Below are positions 39,501 to 52,800 of a stretch of 64,000 nt of DNA, one piece after another (the first letter of the stretch is position 1; every line of letters starts with the position of its first letter). The position numbers and the translations under genes are program-made. Under the pieces are notes generated by a model. The model ran no database searches. It was not told the origin of the DNA and saw only the letters and a list, made by a program, of their open reading frames with translations. This DNA comes from Guyanagaster necrorhizus (taxonomy: Eukaryota; Basidiomycota; Agaricomycetes; Agaricales; Physalacriaceae), in assembly GCF_019112545.1 (NCBI RefSeq), contig NW_025064883.1:1066100-1130099 (forward strand), in the 5' to 3' direction.

Positions 39501-40280
39501 TATGCGATGTATGGGATAAGTATGCATTAATCTCGACGCCCGCCGGCTCTGGTTTGGTAACAGTGGCGTGCTCTTCGATGATGCGTACTGAGGAGCGAGA
39601 TCTCTCTGTAGGCTCGTCATCTTCTGCGATAACAGATAATTCGTTCTGGTCCGACATAGAGGGGACAGACAGGACAGCTTCTGCCGGGTAACCTTGGAAA
39701 GTATTCGTCGATGAAATTTCTTGGACTGCCACATTAGGTGGAGCTGCGGCTTCTGCTGAGAGCCAGATATTGGATTCAACGTGCGTGGAATGAGATCCCA
39801 AAGGAGGACGCGGAGGGATGCTCTCGTTGCTACAGCGTTCAGGACTCTTGATCTTCGCCTGTAAGAGTGTCTGGTGGAAAGAATTTACAGGTAACGTGTT
39901 TTCCTTATTGCCATCATCCTGTAGAGATAAATGAATCCAACTCGATCCAGATTGGGTCACAGGACGCACGTTGAATAATACAGCTACGACATTCTTCAGT
40001 TTCGAGGCGGTCCTGGGTTGCTTGGTTATCGCCTTTTTCCGACTTGGAGTCTTCACGAGGTCGATGAGAGCACTAAAGTTGAAGGGTGAGAATGTATGAC
40101 GGGAGGACATCTGACTAGCACGTACTCTTGTCGGGCACCAGCCAAAATATTGTCTAGGTAATCGTCGAGAAAGAGAAAGCCATGCATTTGTATCTGGTCG
40201 CGAAAGAATTGCCTCCCTGGATCATTTGCCATCGAGTGCCGGATGTCGTTGGCCCATTTCAAAAGGCCTGCTTGCGCCAT
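36554..40280 (-). CDS. INCENP: Inner centromere protein (INCENP/Sli15)
   Basis: Scaffold of the chromosomal passenger complex that activates Aurora B kinase at centromeres and the spindle midzone. The start ATG at 40280 gives MAQAGLLKWANDIRHSMAND and an N-terminal helix region, with RDQIQMHGFLFLDDYLDNIL, that should bind survivin/borealin. A long central region of about 800 aa is disordered and Ser/Pro/Glu-rich. Near 37,200-37,430 is a highly charged single helix/coiled coil (KKVEEEKARATEQEKKLKEE), the microtubule-binding part. The C-terminal IN-box is clear: ARELPLWAQSPELRQALENQ, then NPDDIFGPVPVLRMEEVF, then SRFRARTSSANW, including the TSS motif Aurora B phosphorylates. The stop is at 36554-36556. 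The head-to-head neighbour starts 130 bp away. Confidence 0.93.
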
Positions 40281-40410
40281 AGCAGATTCACTAGCGGGAG
40301 TATAGCAAGCCTGTAAAAGTTGTTTGTTGTTTGTCCAACTTACCTATGTCGCGCCTACCCCGTGATCGATTCGCGTTGCCGTCTTCCGGATTCGGCCCTT
40401 ACCACCAACT

Positions 40411-42558
40411 ATGTCGTCCCTGTCTACAGCAACCCTTCCTCCTGGTTCTGAAAACGATACTGGTGGTTTATCCGATGACCAACTGCGAGAATTATATGAA
40501 AATGAGGAAATGGATCGGTTTCTGGCTATCTTTTCTACCGTAGGTTGAAGCCAAGATAAGTGCTTTTGCCATCCTGACTTGTGTTCCAGTATGTAACAGA
40601 AGTTCGGGTTTCCGAGACGTCCTCCAGGGCACCTCTAGAAAATGCCTCGCCACCTCCCGGAGACTCTGTGTGGACCATTGGACATACCCAGGACGACGGC
40701 CTGCCTGAAGAGCTTCCTGTCCAGTGCATCTCAGAACAAATAGCCAATGTATGCCGCTATATTACGCTACTCTGATATTTATTCTCATTACGAGCAGCAA
40801 TGGATACGTCCACATTTGCCTTCTACAGCCCCCCCGGCACCACCGTTCACTCTAGGGCGTTTGAAACTTGCTGTGCAGCGCTTTTACTTGGCTACTATTC
40901 CTATCTATGTACCATTCCTCGTAAGGATGTATCGATTATCATCATGGCGTGACAAAGGTCGTAGTTCAATGTATTGCATTGTGCGTTCGTCGTACATTTC
41001 CTCTTCAGGTTCTGATTTTTCTTGAAGATATTCTGGATACTATGGTACCACGATCTCTTGTGTCCTGCCTTTTTTCTACGCATATTCTACGCCTTGGTGC
41101 GCCGAAGAATTTTTCCCTACCCAACTATAGACGAGCTTCGGGAACGCCTTCGTGAGGTTGACAGGGCAAGCAAGCTAGGCGACGCAATATCGACCAGGTT
41201 GTCAACGTCCCCATCTTTTGGGGTCAAAGACATGTGGCGGTTATTTAGAATAGTCAATAAACCACGGAAAGCGAAGACCAAGAAGGCCTCCGCAGAGCCT
41301 GGATATCAAGACGCTCCCGAGTCAATTGATTGCAACGCAACTATCAAAGATGAGACCACAGTGCTCGACGATGAAACAGAGACCCAAGAGGAGAGAGATA
41401 TCAAGCATCTAGGTCTCCATGTTTTGAATGCGGTTGCTGATTTCCATGAAAGGATGAAGAAGTAGTTTTTCCCCCTCTCATCTCTTCCACGTCTGACATG
41501 AGTTTGATATGTCTAGCCTTTTCATCTGGCGCCGACACTGTTCCTCTCAAATCTATGGTGCTGTTAGTTCACTTTTATATTCTCGTCCATCGAGAAACTG
41601 AACTGAAACCTCCAAACAGTTTATATTTTGTGCATTCTTCGCGACGTTGCTTCTTCCTGCGAGGATTATTTCCAAGTGTGTATATTTTGTGGTGGGTTTC
41701 CTGTTTTGGCACGTGGTGCCCATCATAATGTCACTGTCTCCACAAGAAAGAGCTCGGTATGCCTACCCACTGCTTTTTAATAAGACTCTCACGAATAATT
41801 GCGTAGACTACCTCCGCCGCTCTTTGACATTCCTACAGATGCAGATTACGCCATGGAACTCATATCTTCTCGTGTGGCATCAGGGGAATATATCAAGCCA
41901 AACAAAAAAGTGTCTAAACGTTCTGATGCTGTGCCAGACAGTTCTTCAAGGGAGGATCATAATGAAGTGGATACCGACCAGTTGTCTGCATCACGCGGAA
42001 AGGAGAGAGGTCCAGACTGGAAGAAGTGGAGTGAGCGGGCTGCAATTGGGAAAGCGTGGGCTGGTGAAGGCAAGCGCCTGATCAAAGGACAGGTAAGATT
42101 ATTCGAAGCAGACACGTCTTCACGTTGTGCTGACCTTGTTAATGCGAAGTGGATACCAGATCATTCCTCACCTATCGTCCCTTCATCTGCGATCGCAATA
42201 GGCCAGCCTACACCACCACAGGATACGCATAGTATTGTTCTTATTTCTGCTAGCCTCTCATTTCCTAAAGTCATCTTTAGCGTTCGTATCGCAGCATTCT
42301 ACGGCTCCCGGACTCATCACTCTGACCTCGACAATGTTTCTTTTCACCCCCTTGACAACAACAAAGCCTAAAATCACGGTTCCTCTCTCCCGTCTGCGTG
42401 GAGTCAAGAAGACAGGACTGATCAAAGGTTTGTCTTTAAAATGGTCACCAGAGAATGATGAGAAGGAAGTGGAGGAAATCTTTCGCTGGGTAGGGGGCCG
42501 TGACGAGCTGTTCACTCGACTTGTTGGGTTAGAAGGAAAGCACTGGAAGACATCGTAA
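40411..42558 (+). CDS. Multi-pass membrane protein with C-terminal GRAM domain
   Basis: Start ATG at 40411 (MSSLSTATLPPGSENDTGG), followed by LSDDQLRELYENEEMDRFL. Two hydrophobic hairpins are seen: IIFWILWYHDLLCPAFFLRI with YALVRRRIF after it, and AFIFCAFFATLLLPARIISK followed by CVYFVVGFLFWHVVPIIM. Between them lies a charged region with TQEERDIKHLGLHVLNAVAD. The C-terminus reads TAPGLITLTSTMFLFTPL, LRGVKKTGLIKGLSLKW, WVGGRDELFTRLVGLEGKHW, which is a GRAM/PH-like lipid-binding fold. The hairpins suggest an ER or peroxisomal membrane protein, similar in layout to reticulon-like or Pex30-like organisers, but I cannot name the family with certainty. Introns are 45-60 nt. It shares a 130-bp promoter interval with INCENP and lies 308 bp upstream of REC8 on the same strand. 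Confidence 0.75.
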
Positions 42559-42866
42559 ACTATAGCTAAGTATGTACTTTGCCCTCCGCACCAACTTTAG
42601 AAAGTGTGGCGCAAAGATCTGCAGAATCGAGAAATCGAAACTCCGACGTGGTTCTTGCCTATGCCAAATCCCGGCCTGGCTTGTCTCTATTTTCCCTACT
42701 CCCATGCTTTCTTGTCCCCCTGTGAACAATACGTCCACCATATAATTGCCTTTCCAAATTCTTCCATTCCTGTAACTTTAATCTGGTATGGACCATAGTA
42801 TCTTGTCCATTCAAGATCACTGACCACGTCGCAGTAGTATTACGAATTCTATTGCTCTTTTTAAAT

Positions 42867-45800
42867 ATGTTTTTCTCTCCGGAACTGCTTGCAAGACGAG
42901 ATAGTGGGTTTGGGCTCCTCTGGTACGTCTTGTGCTGTCTTCACTTGTGGACATACCGTCGTAATTCTGACTTAGGCTTGCCGCGACTTTGGGATCCAAA
43001 TCAACGTTCAAGAAACTTCCGAAAAGATCTGTGATGACTGCCGATATCGCTCAATTGTGCGATCTCATAGCAGAGCCGTCTGAACCTCTCGCTTTACGAC
43101 TCTCCAGCAATTTGATGGTCGGTGTTGCACGGTAAGCTTTTGTCATTTATACGCGACATTGGCTCAAGCATGCTGCGCGTCCAAGCGTATACAAGGGTGT
43201 GTAAACAGCTTCTCCGTCGGCTTTACTTGATCCTCAAAAGTTTGTACAGTCAAGCAGGAAATCTTCTTCACCGACGTATCACATTGCGCCGCCTCCTTGA
43301 AGAAGATCATCCAGGAATTCCAGGCTGCTCCTGGAGATATGCAGCTGCAAATGGCCCAGCCTACAATTCGGTATATTGTGATCGTGACTCCTTTGCGATG
43401 AAATTGATCCCATCCACTACAGGGCATCCGCTTTAACATTGATCATAGATACCAATCCGAACTATGAGTTAGATGCGTTTGTTGCAGTGAGTATTAATCC
43501 TCGAATCTCTAATTCCAACTGACACCTCTGAAAAGGACTGGGACGCCTTTCTCAACGGCGGAGGTACGTAACACTCTCGGCTCTCGCTGCCTTGTTTCTC
43601 AAGCGAAACCTAGAGGATGGACTGGAAGAGGATATACCTGATGCTGAATATAATCCGAATGGGAAACCGCTCAAGCCTAAATCGAAGCCATCGAAGCCTA
43701 GCTCAGCTGCCATCCCAGAAGATGTACGCGCCGAGCTCTGCACATTGAAGGAGAATTATGATCACCTCTTGTCCACTTCCTTCGACCTGTCTTTTAATGG
43801 CAATGCTCCAGGGCTTTCTCAGGACCCTTCTTCATCGCAAGTTGATGGTGGATTTATGAACGATCCATTCTTCTCTGATGGTGCGGATCTGGGCGGATTG
43901 CTGGGCGACGAGCTCGCAAAAGAACTAGGTGAGGGCTGGGGAGCTACTCCAATGGCAGAGAATGGTGAAAAGTACACTTTCACAAAGTTGCAGCTTTCTA
44001 GGACTCACCAACCATCTTAGGGATACCATTGAAAGTGACGACTTTGGTACTCTTCCGGCCGATATGCCGATGAACATAGGTCTGGACTTCAACTTCGAAG
44101 ACATCCAGGACTCGATGCAGTCTCCGGCAAATAATGCCGGGACCCCCGCTATTGACAGGGGGAAGCGTAAGAGAAAGGTTCAGACCAGCTACCTTGTCTG
44201 AATAATCTCTATATCTAATTCTTGATTATCAAAGACAGACGACTCCCAAAAAGAAAATAAGGCTCCTCCTTCACAGCCAAATATTCCACGCGCCATAACA
44301 CCTGTCCTAACATTTTCTGAACAATTGCTGTCTCAAGACGTAGAACCAGTACAACCACTCCAAGATGTCACGCAACAGTTTCAGAATGCATCAGCCCCAA
44401 TTCAGAAAAAGATCAAAAAGACTCGATTGCTTTTGGATGCTAGGACTGAACTTACCGACGAAGAACTGAAGGTCAGTCATGGCTTCGTCCGACATTTCAT
44501 TTAACAGTGAGATCCATAGACAGCCCGAGCGCAATATCTGCGAGGGCAGAAACTTCTGAGGCAGGAAAATGAATACAAACAATTTGAGAAAGGGAACGGG
44601 CGCTTACTCGAAAACATTATTTGGGGGGTTCCGGACTGCAGTATGTTCTTCCCTTGCACTTCTGCAATTATGGCACCGACGATATCTGCCACAAGTCCAA
44701 GCCCCTGTCCTTATTGAGTTTTGGCAAGAGAATTTCAAAGTTCAAGTCGAAGCAAGAACGGGAGCGCTTCTCATTCACCCTACAGGTACTCTATGCTATT
44801 CTTTTGTAGCACCTCGTCTGGATATTTCCTGCTTTCAGATGAACCTCCTTCCAAACGGCGCAAGATCAGAGATCCAACCAATTCAGCCATTGCTGAACAA
44901 CCCCATAATTATGATTTCGGCTGGGATATGGACATGGGAGTGGACGTTGGAAGGGAAGGTATGTTATTCCTACAGAATCAAAGCTTCGGTATATTCATCC
45001 GCTGTAGCGGACCCATTACAAGATGTCCAGATGGACATTGATTTTGGACAGCAGATCCGGTTATCAGAGGTGCGAACATCCATACTCGGATCAACAGAAT
45101 AGCGTGCTGAATGATGAGCTCCAGGAGCCCGGACAAGGCCGTCAGGCCTCCAGACCACCATCTATTGTCGGCGGGCAGTTTTGGATTGGTCAATCGCCCG
45201 AGGAGCCTCTGACTCAGTCTCAGCGCAGCTCCCTGTTTCCCTGGGACAATGCTGGCGTCTTTATCTCCTCGAGTGGGGGCGGGGGATCTGCAGGTGGAAG
45301 CGATAGAATCAGCGTTGACCGCGCTGATATTAGGATGAGGGGAAGTTCCGTCAGTCGACGAGAGAGTTCTCTCATTCCCAGTGCAAGTGCAACCGGTGTT
45401 GGGCTGTCGCCAGGTGTTGCCGATCGGGTTTCACATGTAGGGGAAGATTATCGGTTCGAAGGTACTCATTTCGTCATTTCAGTGTCACCTCGACAATCTA
45501 ATGGTGAATGTCAGTGGATCCGGAGGAAGTTGCCAACAACTCGCAAATAGAATCACAGAAATCAGACACGAATCTTGTCACACTTGAACGCAACTCTTTC
45601 AATTTTCTCGAGTAAGTTGGATGGTCAGGTTTGGAGATGACGCTGATTGGTGATTGGCTTCCCAGATACGCAAAGATGCAGTTCCAAACCCTCCCGGACT
45701 TTTCGAACGATCTGTCCTTCGATGCAGTAGCGCCTCCCACTACAAGTACTCGACATGTTGCTGCTGCTGCCTTTTATCATTGCTTGGGTACGCGTCGAAG

Positions 45801-45913
45801 CCTATAGAAAGTACACAATTAACAAGTTCTACGTAGTTTTGGCAACCAAGGACCTGCTTCATCTCCGACAGCCACAGCCTTATGGGCCTATCTCTTTGCT
45901 CCTCAGTACCTAA
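42867..45913 (+). CDS. REC8: Meiotic cohesin kleisin REC8
   Basis: Kleisin subunit that closes the SMC1-SMC3 ring in meiotic cohesin. The start ATG at 42867 gives MFFSPELLARRDSGFGLLW, spliced (donor GTACGT) to LAATLGSKSTFKKLPKRSVM. The WLAATLGSK and LALRLSSNLMVGVARVYK stretches match the Rec8 branch; mitotic Rad21 proteins have WLAAH at this point. The middle (43,450-45,550) is acidic and disordered, with a basic stretch RGKRKRKVQTSY that could be a nuclear localisation signal. The C-terminal winged helix is split over the last exons: YAKMQFQTLPDFSNDLSFDA, RHVAAAAFYHCL, VLATKDLLHLRQPQPYG. The stop is at 45911-45913. Separase sites (ExxR) could not be assigned with confidence. An in-frame ATG at 42852 is less likely as start because kleisins begin MFF/MFY. 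Confidence 0.9.
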
Positions 45914-46260
45914 TTATTTAATCTTTCTGATCAGACCCAGGTTCCAGTTCCCCATGTCAGTGTTTCCGGTTTCAACTCTGTGCTTTACTTTCAACCATAT
46001 ATCCAGGACCAGAGTGTCCTTCAATAATTACGGAATTGTATGTACTGAAATCGATAGCACCATTAATACACATGTAACGCGTAGCGCCCCAAGATAATCA
46101 CGGTTAGGCAGGTTCCATAGACAGACAATACTTTTCACCGATCAGACCACTCTTATATTCTGACACGCTGCATTCACTATTGATATCAGGATTTAAACGG
46201 AGTACCCGGTCGGCTCATACCTTTCTTCCTTATCGTCTGGATCTCAACAGGTGTCGAGAA
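45914..46260. other. REC8 3' flank and IDI1 promoter
   Basis: About 350 bp between tandem plus-strand genes. The last 80 bases before the IDI1 start are an open frame in phase with IDI1 (from 46180), giving a possible 27-residue N-terminal extension. Nothing else was seen. Confidence 0.35.
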
Positions 46261-47169
<909 letters not shown>

Positions 47170-47275
47170 GCAAAGATATATAAAGCTTGTAGATAATACA
47201 CTGTCTGGTCATCGCAATAGAATACTTTTTGCTGTATAGTACACGAGTTCATTCCATTCATCAATTCAGCCGACT

Positions 47276-48819
47276 CGGTGTGAAGGGACACCTTTGAAAA
47301 CGTATAGCTCTCTATGTGTTCCTATATCCGTACTAGAGCGTAGAGGCCAGTTCGAGTTCCCCCCTAGAGGTATTGTGGTCTCCAAATTGAAACCAACGTC
47401 ACTAAGTGCTCGAAGGACGCGAAGAAGGAAGTAACTGGCGTCGACCGTAGAAGCTGCTGTATAATCATATCATCGAAGGCTGATCGTAGGCACAGAGATC
47501 AAACTTACATGATTGAGCAGGTTCAAAATTCAGACGGCGAGTTCCTTTCATATATTTAAGACAACATCTGACGAAGGCCCAGCAAGCAAAACTCACTTCT
47601 GGTTGCTTCTCGCTTCAGTTCTATCGATCGGATGTGGTCGATGTCCTCGTCATAAGCAATCAAATCGGGGAATGCAATCATCAGTGAGTGCCCGATGGTG
47701 TCTTGAACGGTGGACGGCGGATGGATTAGGTTGACTCGGAGACCACCTTTCGTAAAGAATGCAAGAAAGAAGCGAGCGGTTTTGTCGACAGCGCGAGCCA
47801 CGAAAACGAGTCGCGGGGGCTGGAAGGCAGATATTAGTGGCAAAGAAAATATTCATTTGTCGACGAACCTGGAGGCCAATATTGATGCTGGTTTGAAATG
47901 CGTACCCCTGCGAGAAGGATAAGTACATGGAGTGTCATAAGAGAAGCAACGCACTCGTATTGCAAACACTCGGAACAGAGTCACAATCATGTCCCAAGCC
48001 CTGAGTAAGGTCGATCGGCAACTCCAACTGCTCTAAGAGTAGTAAATACCTTTTCTTATGCGGACCAGACATATTCCATGGAGTGTTCTTGAATTTTACC
48101 CGCCATATAGAGTCTCGTTGTTCATCGCTTTCTATGCCGTCTTTCCAAATGCCGAATATTTGTTGTCTTATTTCAGCCATCGCAGCCTCTGTTATATGTT
48201 CAACGACAAGTTCATTATTCCCATGGAACGTCATGAATATCTGGCCTGAAAAAAAAGATGTAGAGTCGGATTAGTGGCTTAAGGGGGAAGCATGGCGCAT
48301 ACAAGATTGAAATGAAGCTTTCGCCTTTGCCACCGGTGATTGGGCATCCGACTTTGTTCTCGTTCGTGTCACAGTCTCCCTTGATGGAGCAGTCGCTGGT
48401 CTGCTGGCCCCGCTTGACGTTCGTTGCCTCTCCAATCTAACCTGCTGCGTAGGCACAGCGTTTGTGGTAGATGATCTCTTGATAGCGGATTTCACTGGAG
48501 CCGTGCCGTGTACAGGAACTGTTGATGATCTCTGTTTCGTGGCCTTGGGCTGTTTGGTTGCTGTTTTTGGAGGTGTTATCTGTGCAACGAGGTCGGGTGG
48601 AATAAAAGGCTTTGGCTGGGGAAAAGGCGTAGAATTGGGTGGAAATGACGCAGGATTGGTTGGATAAGGAGTTCCGTTGGTATAAGGCCCCGGATTTGCT
48701 AGTCGCTGTCCGCCGTAGTTGACAAATGGAGAATATCCACTGTTCGCACCAGTGGGGTACGATGAAGGAGAAAAGTACTGCTGCTGTTGCTGACCTGGGT
48801 AATATGAATAGCTTTGCAT
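47276..48819 (-). CDS. Unknown protein of an agaricomycete-type family
   Basis: Start ATG at 48819 gives MQSYSYYPGQQQQQYFSPSS, then a long Pro/Gln/Ser/Thr-rich N-terminus to about residue 175. A compact C-terminal domain follows, spread over several exons: MTFHGNNELVVEHITEAAMA, then IWRVKFKNTPWNMSGPHKKR, AWDMIVTLFRVFAIR, PPRLVFVARAVDKTARFFLA, LIHPPSTVQDTIGHSL, and, after an intron with donor GTGAGT, TVDASYFLLRVLRALSDVGF and RELYVFKGVP. The stop is at 47276-47278. The order FHGNNEL, W-V-F, FRxFxxxGY, PRLVFV, F-FxFxxxG, ELKR, SYFLLRVLRAL, REL-VFKG matches what I recall of a large, uncharacterised family in mushroom genomes. No catalytic motif or membrane segment is visible. Function unknown; a soluble regulatory or scaffold protein is only a guess. 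Confidence 0.75.
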
Positions 48820-49149
48820 TGCTGGGTACGAACACGGCCTGTATCGGAAGATGATAGTAGAGAGCAGAGTAGACGAACATGAGGCTCCGAAGCGCCTTAC
48901 ACTTCCTTTTCCAGCCAATCATATAACAAAAAGCAAAATCCAACCAAGGGCCATTTCGCCTCGCAATGCAGCAAGAAACGGAAGAAATTTCCATGGAAAA
49001 GAAATAAACAGTTGTGAAGGACTGGTTGCAGTAGTGAAGAAGAGGCAGCAGTAAGTAGCAGCGCTCAGCCAACAGATACTCACGTAAGCGGCGACAGTCA
49101 TCCTGTGCCGCCGGCTGCCCCACCTTTCTTTCCAGCTTCGTTGTCGACC
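48820..49149. promoter_or_regulatory. Divergent promoter of the unknown-family gene and MPC1
   Basis: 330 bp between opposite start codons. No TATA box or clear factor site was recognised. Confidence 0.4.
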
Positions 49150-49757
49150 ATGTCGTCCACTTTCTTCACCTGGTTGCGGTCACCAGCAGCACGAGAATAC
49201 TTTTTCAGTGAGTTTTGTTGCCTGTTCCTCCCCTCATGACGATCTCAATGCTACTCTGAACAGGCACTCATTTTTGGGGCCCAGTTCGGATTTCCCCAAC
49301 TCCATGGTCACAGAAATCATTCACCATGTTCTAGGTCGCCAACTGGGGTCTCCCTATTGCTGCTCTTTCCGACTTGTCCAAGGATGAAGAGTTCATTTCG
49401 GGCACAATGACAACCACTCTTGCATGTTATTCGTACGTTCTACCCATCAAGAAAATTTCATCCAGACCGCTAATCTCGTTCTAGCCTCGTCTTCATGCGT
49501 TTCGGTATGGATGTCCAGTCTATCCACTACAGCGGCTGATCTTGCCCTCAGCTTGGCGCGTCCAGCCGCGTAATTACCTTCTCCTAGCCTGCCATACGAC
49601 CAATGCCCTGGCACAAGGTGTTCAAGATATCCGGTTCCTCAACTACTGGTACAACGGCGGACGGGAAAGGAAGCTAGGGCTGACGGCAGATCCTAAAGGC
49701 AAGGTCACTCAGGCAGTCGAGGCAGCGAGAGAAGAGGCCAAGAAAGCTGGCAAGTAG
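49150..49757 (+). CDS. MPC1: Mitochondrial pyruvate carrier subunit 1
   Basis: Small inner-membrane protein that, as a heterodimer with MPC2/MPC3, imports pyruvate into the mitochondrial matrix. The start ATG at 49150 gives [20 protein letters not shown]. After the first intron comes [20 protein letters not shown], the family hallmark, then [20 protein letters not shown] and [20 protein letters not shown]. Four short introns with consistent phases. The C-terminus is charged ([12 protein letters not shown]). The protein is about 130 aa, the normal size for MPC1; the FxxTHFWGPVANWG pattern separates it from MPC2. It ends 100 bp from the convergent DNA ligase gene. Confidence 0.95.
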
Positions 49758-49857
49758 TCTCCCACTCCAAGATATTACTACCCTACACCATATAGATCAG
49801 TTACTATCTTAGGTGCCTCATCCACATATATATGTAAATGCCTCCACAAACATAAAA

Positions 49858-52800
49858 TCACCAAAATCCGTCATCCGCGTTCCCCCGTCCCTTCTTATTG
49901 CTACTCTGTGCTAGGGCCTGTTTCTCGTACATTTCAGCAACCTAATTTCGTTAGTCCTGGCGCATCATCGAATGTATTTAGCACTTACCTGTTCCGGCCC
50001 TGTCGCGTCTTCCGCAGACTTATCGTCTCGTATCCGTATAAAACGAGGGAACCTAAGTGATATGCCTCGCTCATCCGCCTACGAAATATGAGTGACGAAC
50101 GGCATCAAAAGAAATACACTTACAAGTCCTTGAGCTGCAGTATAAACCGGACTCAGACTTAAATCTGCCGTCAAAACTTCCCATACGATCTTTGGTTCGA
50201 ACCAGGTATCTGGCTTCGCTCCCCCGATCTTAACATCACCCCGAACTTTAGACATCTCAAGGGGCTGCAGCAACTCATACAGAGACTGAAGAGCTTCCTC
50301 ACTGAAACCCGTTCCTATCTTGCATATAGTCTGGTATTCTTCGGAATCGCTGTCATAGCAGGCTAGCAGGAAAGCACCGTAGACATTTGTCCGCTTTCCC
50401 TTGCCGTAGTATCCACCAACGACTACCAAGTCGAGGGAATCTCCAATGCCAGCCAGGTAGTCTTTTTTCAGCTAATATAATTATCAGTATAAGTAAGGAT
50501 ATATGCACACAGGAGTCTTTACCTTCAGCCAATTAACACTTCTTCGGCTTGGTTCGTAGAAGCTTGCCTCGCTGTCCAGCATTTTGACCATCAGACCTTC
50601 ACACCCATCCTTGACACTTTCTTCAAGGAAAGATTGTATCTCATCGGTAGTTTCACCATCCGACGCTTTGGCAAAGTCGAACTCTCCAGGCATCACATTG
50701 AAGTTTTCTCGCAGAAGGGCCCGACGTTCAACAAAGGGTTTCTGGAGTAAAGGCTGATGACTTCAATCAGAATACAAGTTGATCAGAAGATGACTCGAAA
50801 CGTACTTCACCATTCAGATACAAAAGGTCGAATGCAAACAAGCACACCCGTACTCGGATATCCTCGACTTTGACGTCCTTGCGCTTCCGTTTACTGAGCT
50901 CTTGGAAGGGGAGAATTTTGCCAGCGACATGGTCCCATGCCACAGCCTCGGCATCCAATACAAATGACTTGGTTGATTCCTTGAAACACTGTAATCTGCA
51001 GTGAGTATATAGAAGAAAGAATGGTCAGAATATCCTAACCTTTGGAAGTTGTTCAACGAGGTCCGGATATTTCTTGCTCATATCTTCAGAATTACGGCTG
51101 AAGACGTTGACGCTACCATCCTCAAGCCTGTGAACCTATCCCAAGATAAGGGACATCTTCGCCTGAAGATAAGCATGAATAGCACACCTGAGCACGTTCG
51201 CCATCGTATTTATATTCGCACGTAAACTGCTTCTTCTCAAATCTGTCCAGGACTTCACCGATAGCTTTAGTTGGCTTGGCGAGCATAGGCTTTAATGGGA
51301 CACCAGGAGTAAGCTTGCAACGGTCTCGTAGACCATCCAGGCCGTAGTCAAGCAGTGCGGGAACCACTTTGTCATAAGAGGGTAGTTCACTTGGCCAGAT
51401 CAATCAGTGACATGCAAGCGTGAGGAAAAGGGTATATACCTAAATACGCCTTTCATAATACTCGCTCCTTCCTCCAGGCGGGCCGCCAGTTTCTCGCTTG
51501 ACCACTTCTTTCCAGCTAGAGAATGCTGGTAAGGAAAAAGAATAATATCTTTCATACACCATACCTCGTTCTCTCTCTGCAAGGACCGACGCATGAGCAA
51601 GGGCGACAAGTACAGAACGCTCAGCATTCCCTATACGAAGTTTTCCTTCCAGACTACGAACTATGTACTTGGCCTCAAAATCCTGACAAGCTGCAAGAAG
51701 CTTCGTTATGATGGAAACTTTCTTCGCTTGTGACTACGTTGACGATGAATAAGGATGACGGATAAAAATGCAATTCAGCTCACAGCTTGACCAGAGCTAA
51801 GTGCAATCTCCTTGAGGCTAGCAAACACATATGGAACCGTAAGTGGTTTAGGCTTCCCTATCGTCTTTTGGCGATTCTTAGAGTTCTAAGAAACAGGTAA
51901 TTCGATCGATGCAAACTACATTCAAGATAACGCACCATGGCTACCAAACCTAGATCTCCTTCTTTCTTCAGCTCAGCTTTGACAGTAGCAATAGTACGAC
52001 CGGTGGATTCTCCGATTGCTTTGATGAGCAAGCTTTCACCAATACCCAGTTCAATACCCACATAATCAGGGCTTAACTGCATCGGCGGGCCCAGATTATT
52101 GACACAATGAGCACTAAGAAAGCGCATGCTTACCCTATTTATGCAAAGATACACCGCTTGGAGAAGAGACTGGGCGTTCCCTGAACTACTTCGTTGAATA
52201 ACAAGAAGCAGAAATGATGTGAGGAGGGCATTCTTTTCCAAGCGTTTTGTTGTAGCTTCGATCTTTGAGAACACATTGGTTAAGGCTGCATACGGTACAC
52301 TGTTAACAGTTAGCAGGAGAATGGAGACACTGAAGGAGGACACACGGATCGCCCGTATTCCAACCACCCTCGATGTCGACGTCTTCAACTTTGGACAGAG
52401 CGACTATGGCACTGTTGTGTGACGTCAAGACAATCAGAAGAACATAGGATAGAGGCCCTCGTACCTTTTCGACGCAGCTGTTAGACCGACACCCTTGTCT
52501 CTGGCATCTTCAACATCTTCGTCTAAAATATCATCGTCTCCTTCGTCATCACTCGGGGCTGGAGAGCTAGTTTTGGCCCGGAAGACAGTTTCTGTCCCAG
52601 AAACTGCCTTGGACTTGGACTTGGACTTGGACTTGCCCTTGGCTTTGTCTTTTGGTGAAGACGTGGGGGAAGTTGGTGTCTTCGAAGAGGACGGGGAAGA
52701 CGGCGCGCATTCTTCTGGGCAAAGTTAAGTCAAGCACCTTTGAAGGAAGAAACGATATCAACCTGCTACCGAAGACGGTTCGCCCTCTTCGTCAGACTCA

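Noticed and set aside
52600..52640. Short tandem repeat in DNA ligase as a repeat element
   Set aside because: It is a 6-bp repeat coding for alternating Lys-Ser in the disordered N-terminal region; coding microsatellite rather than an element.
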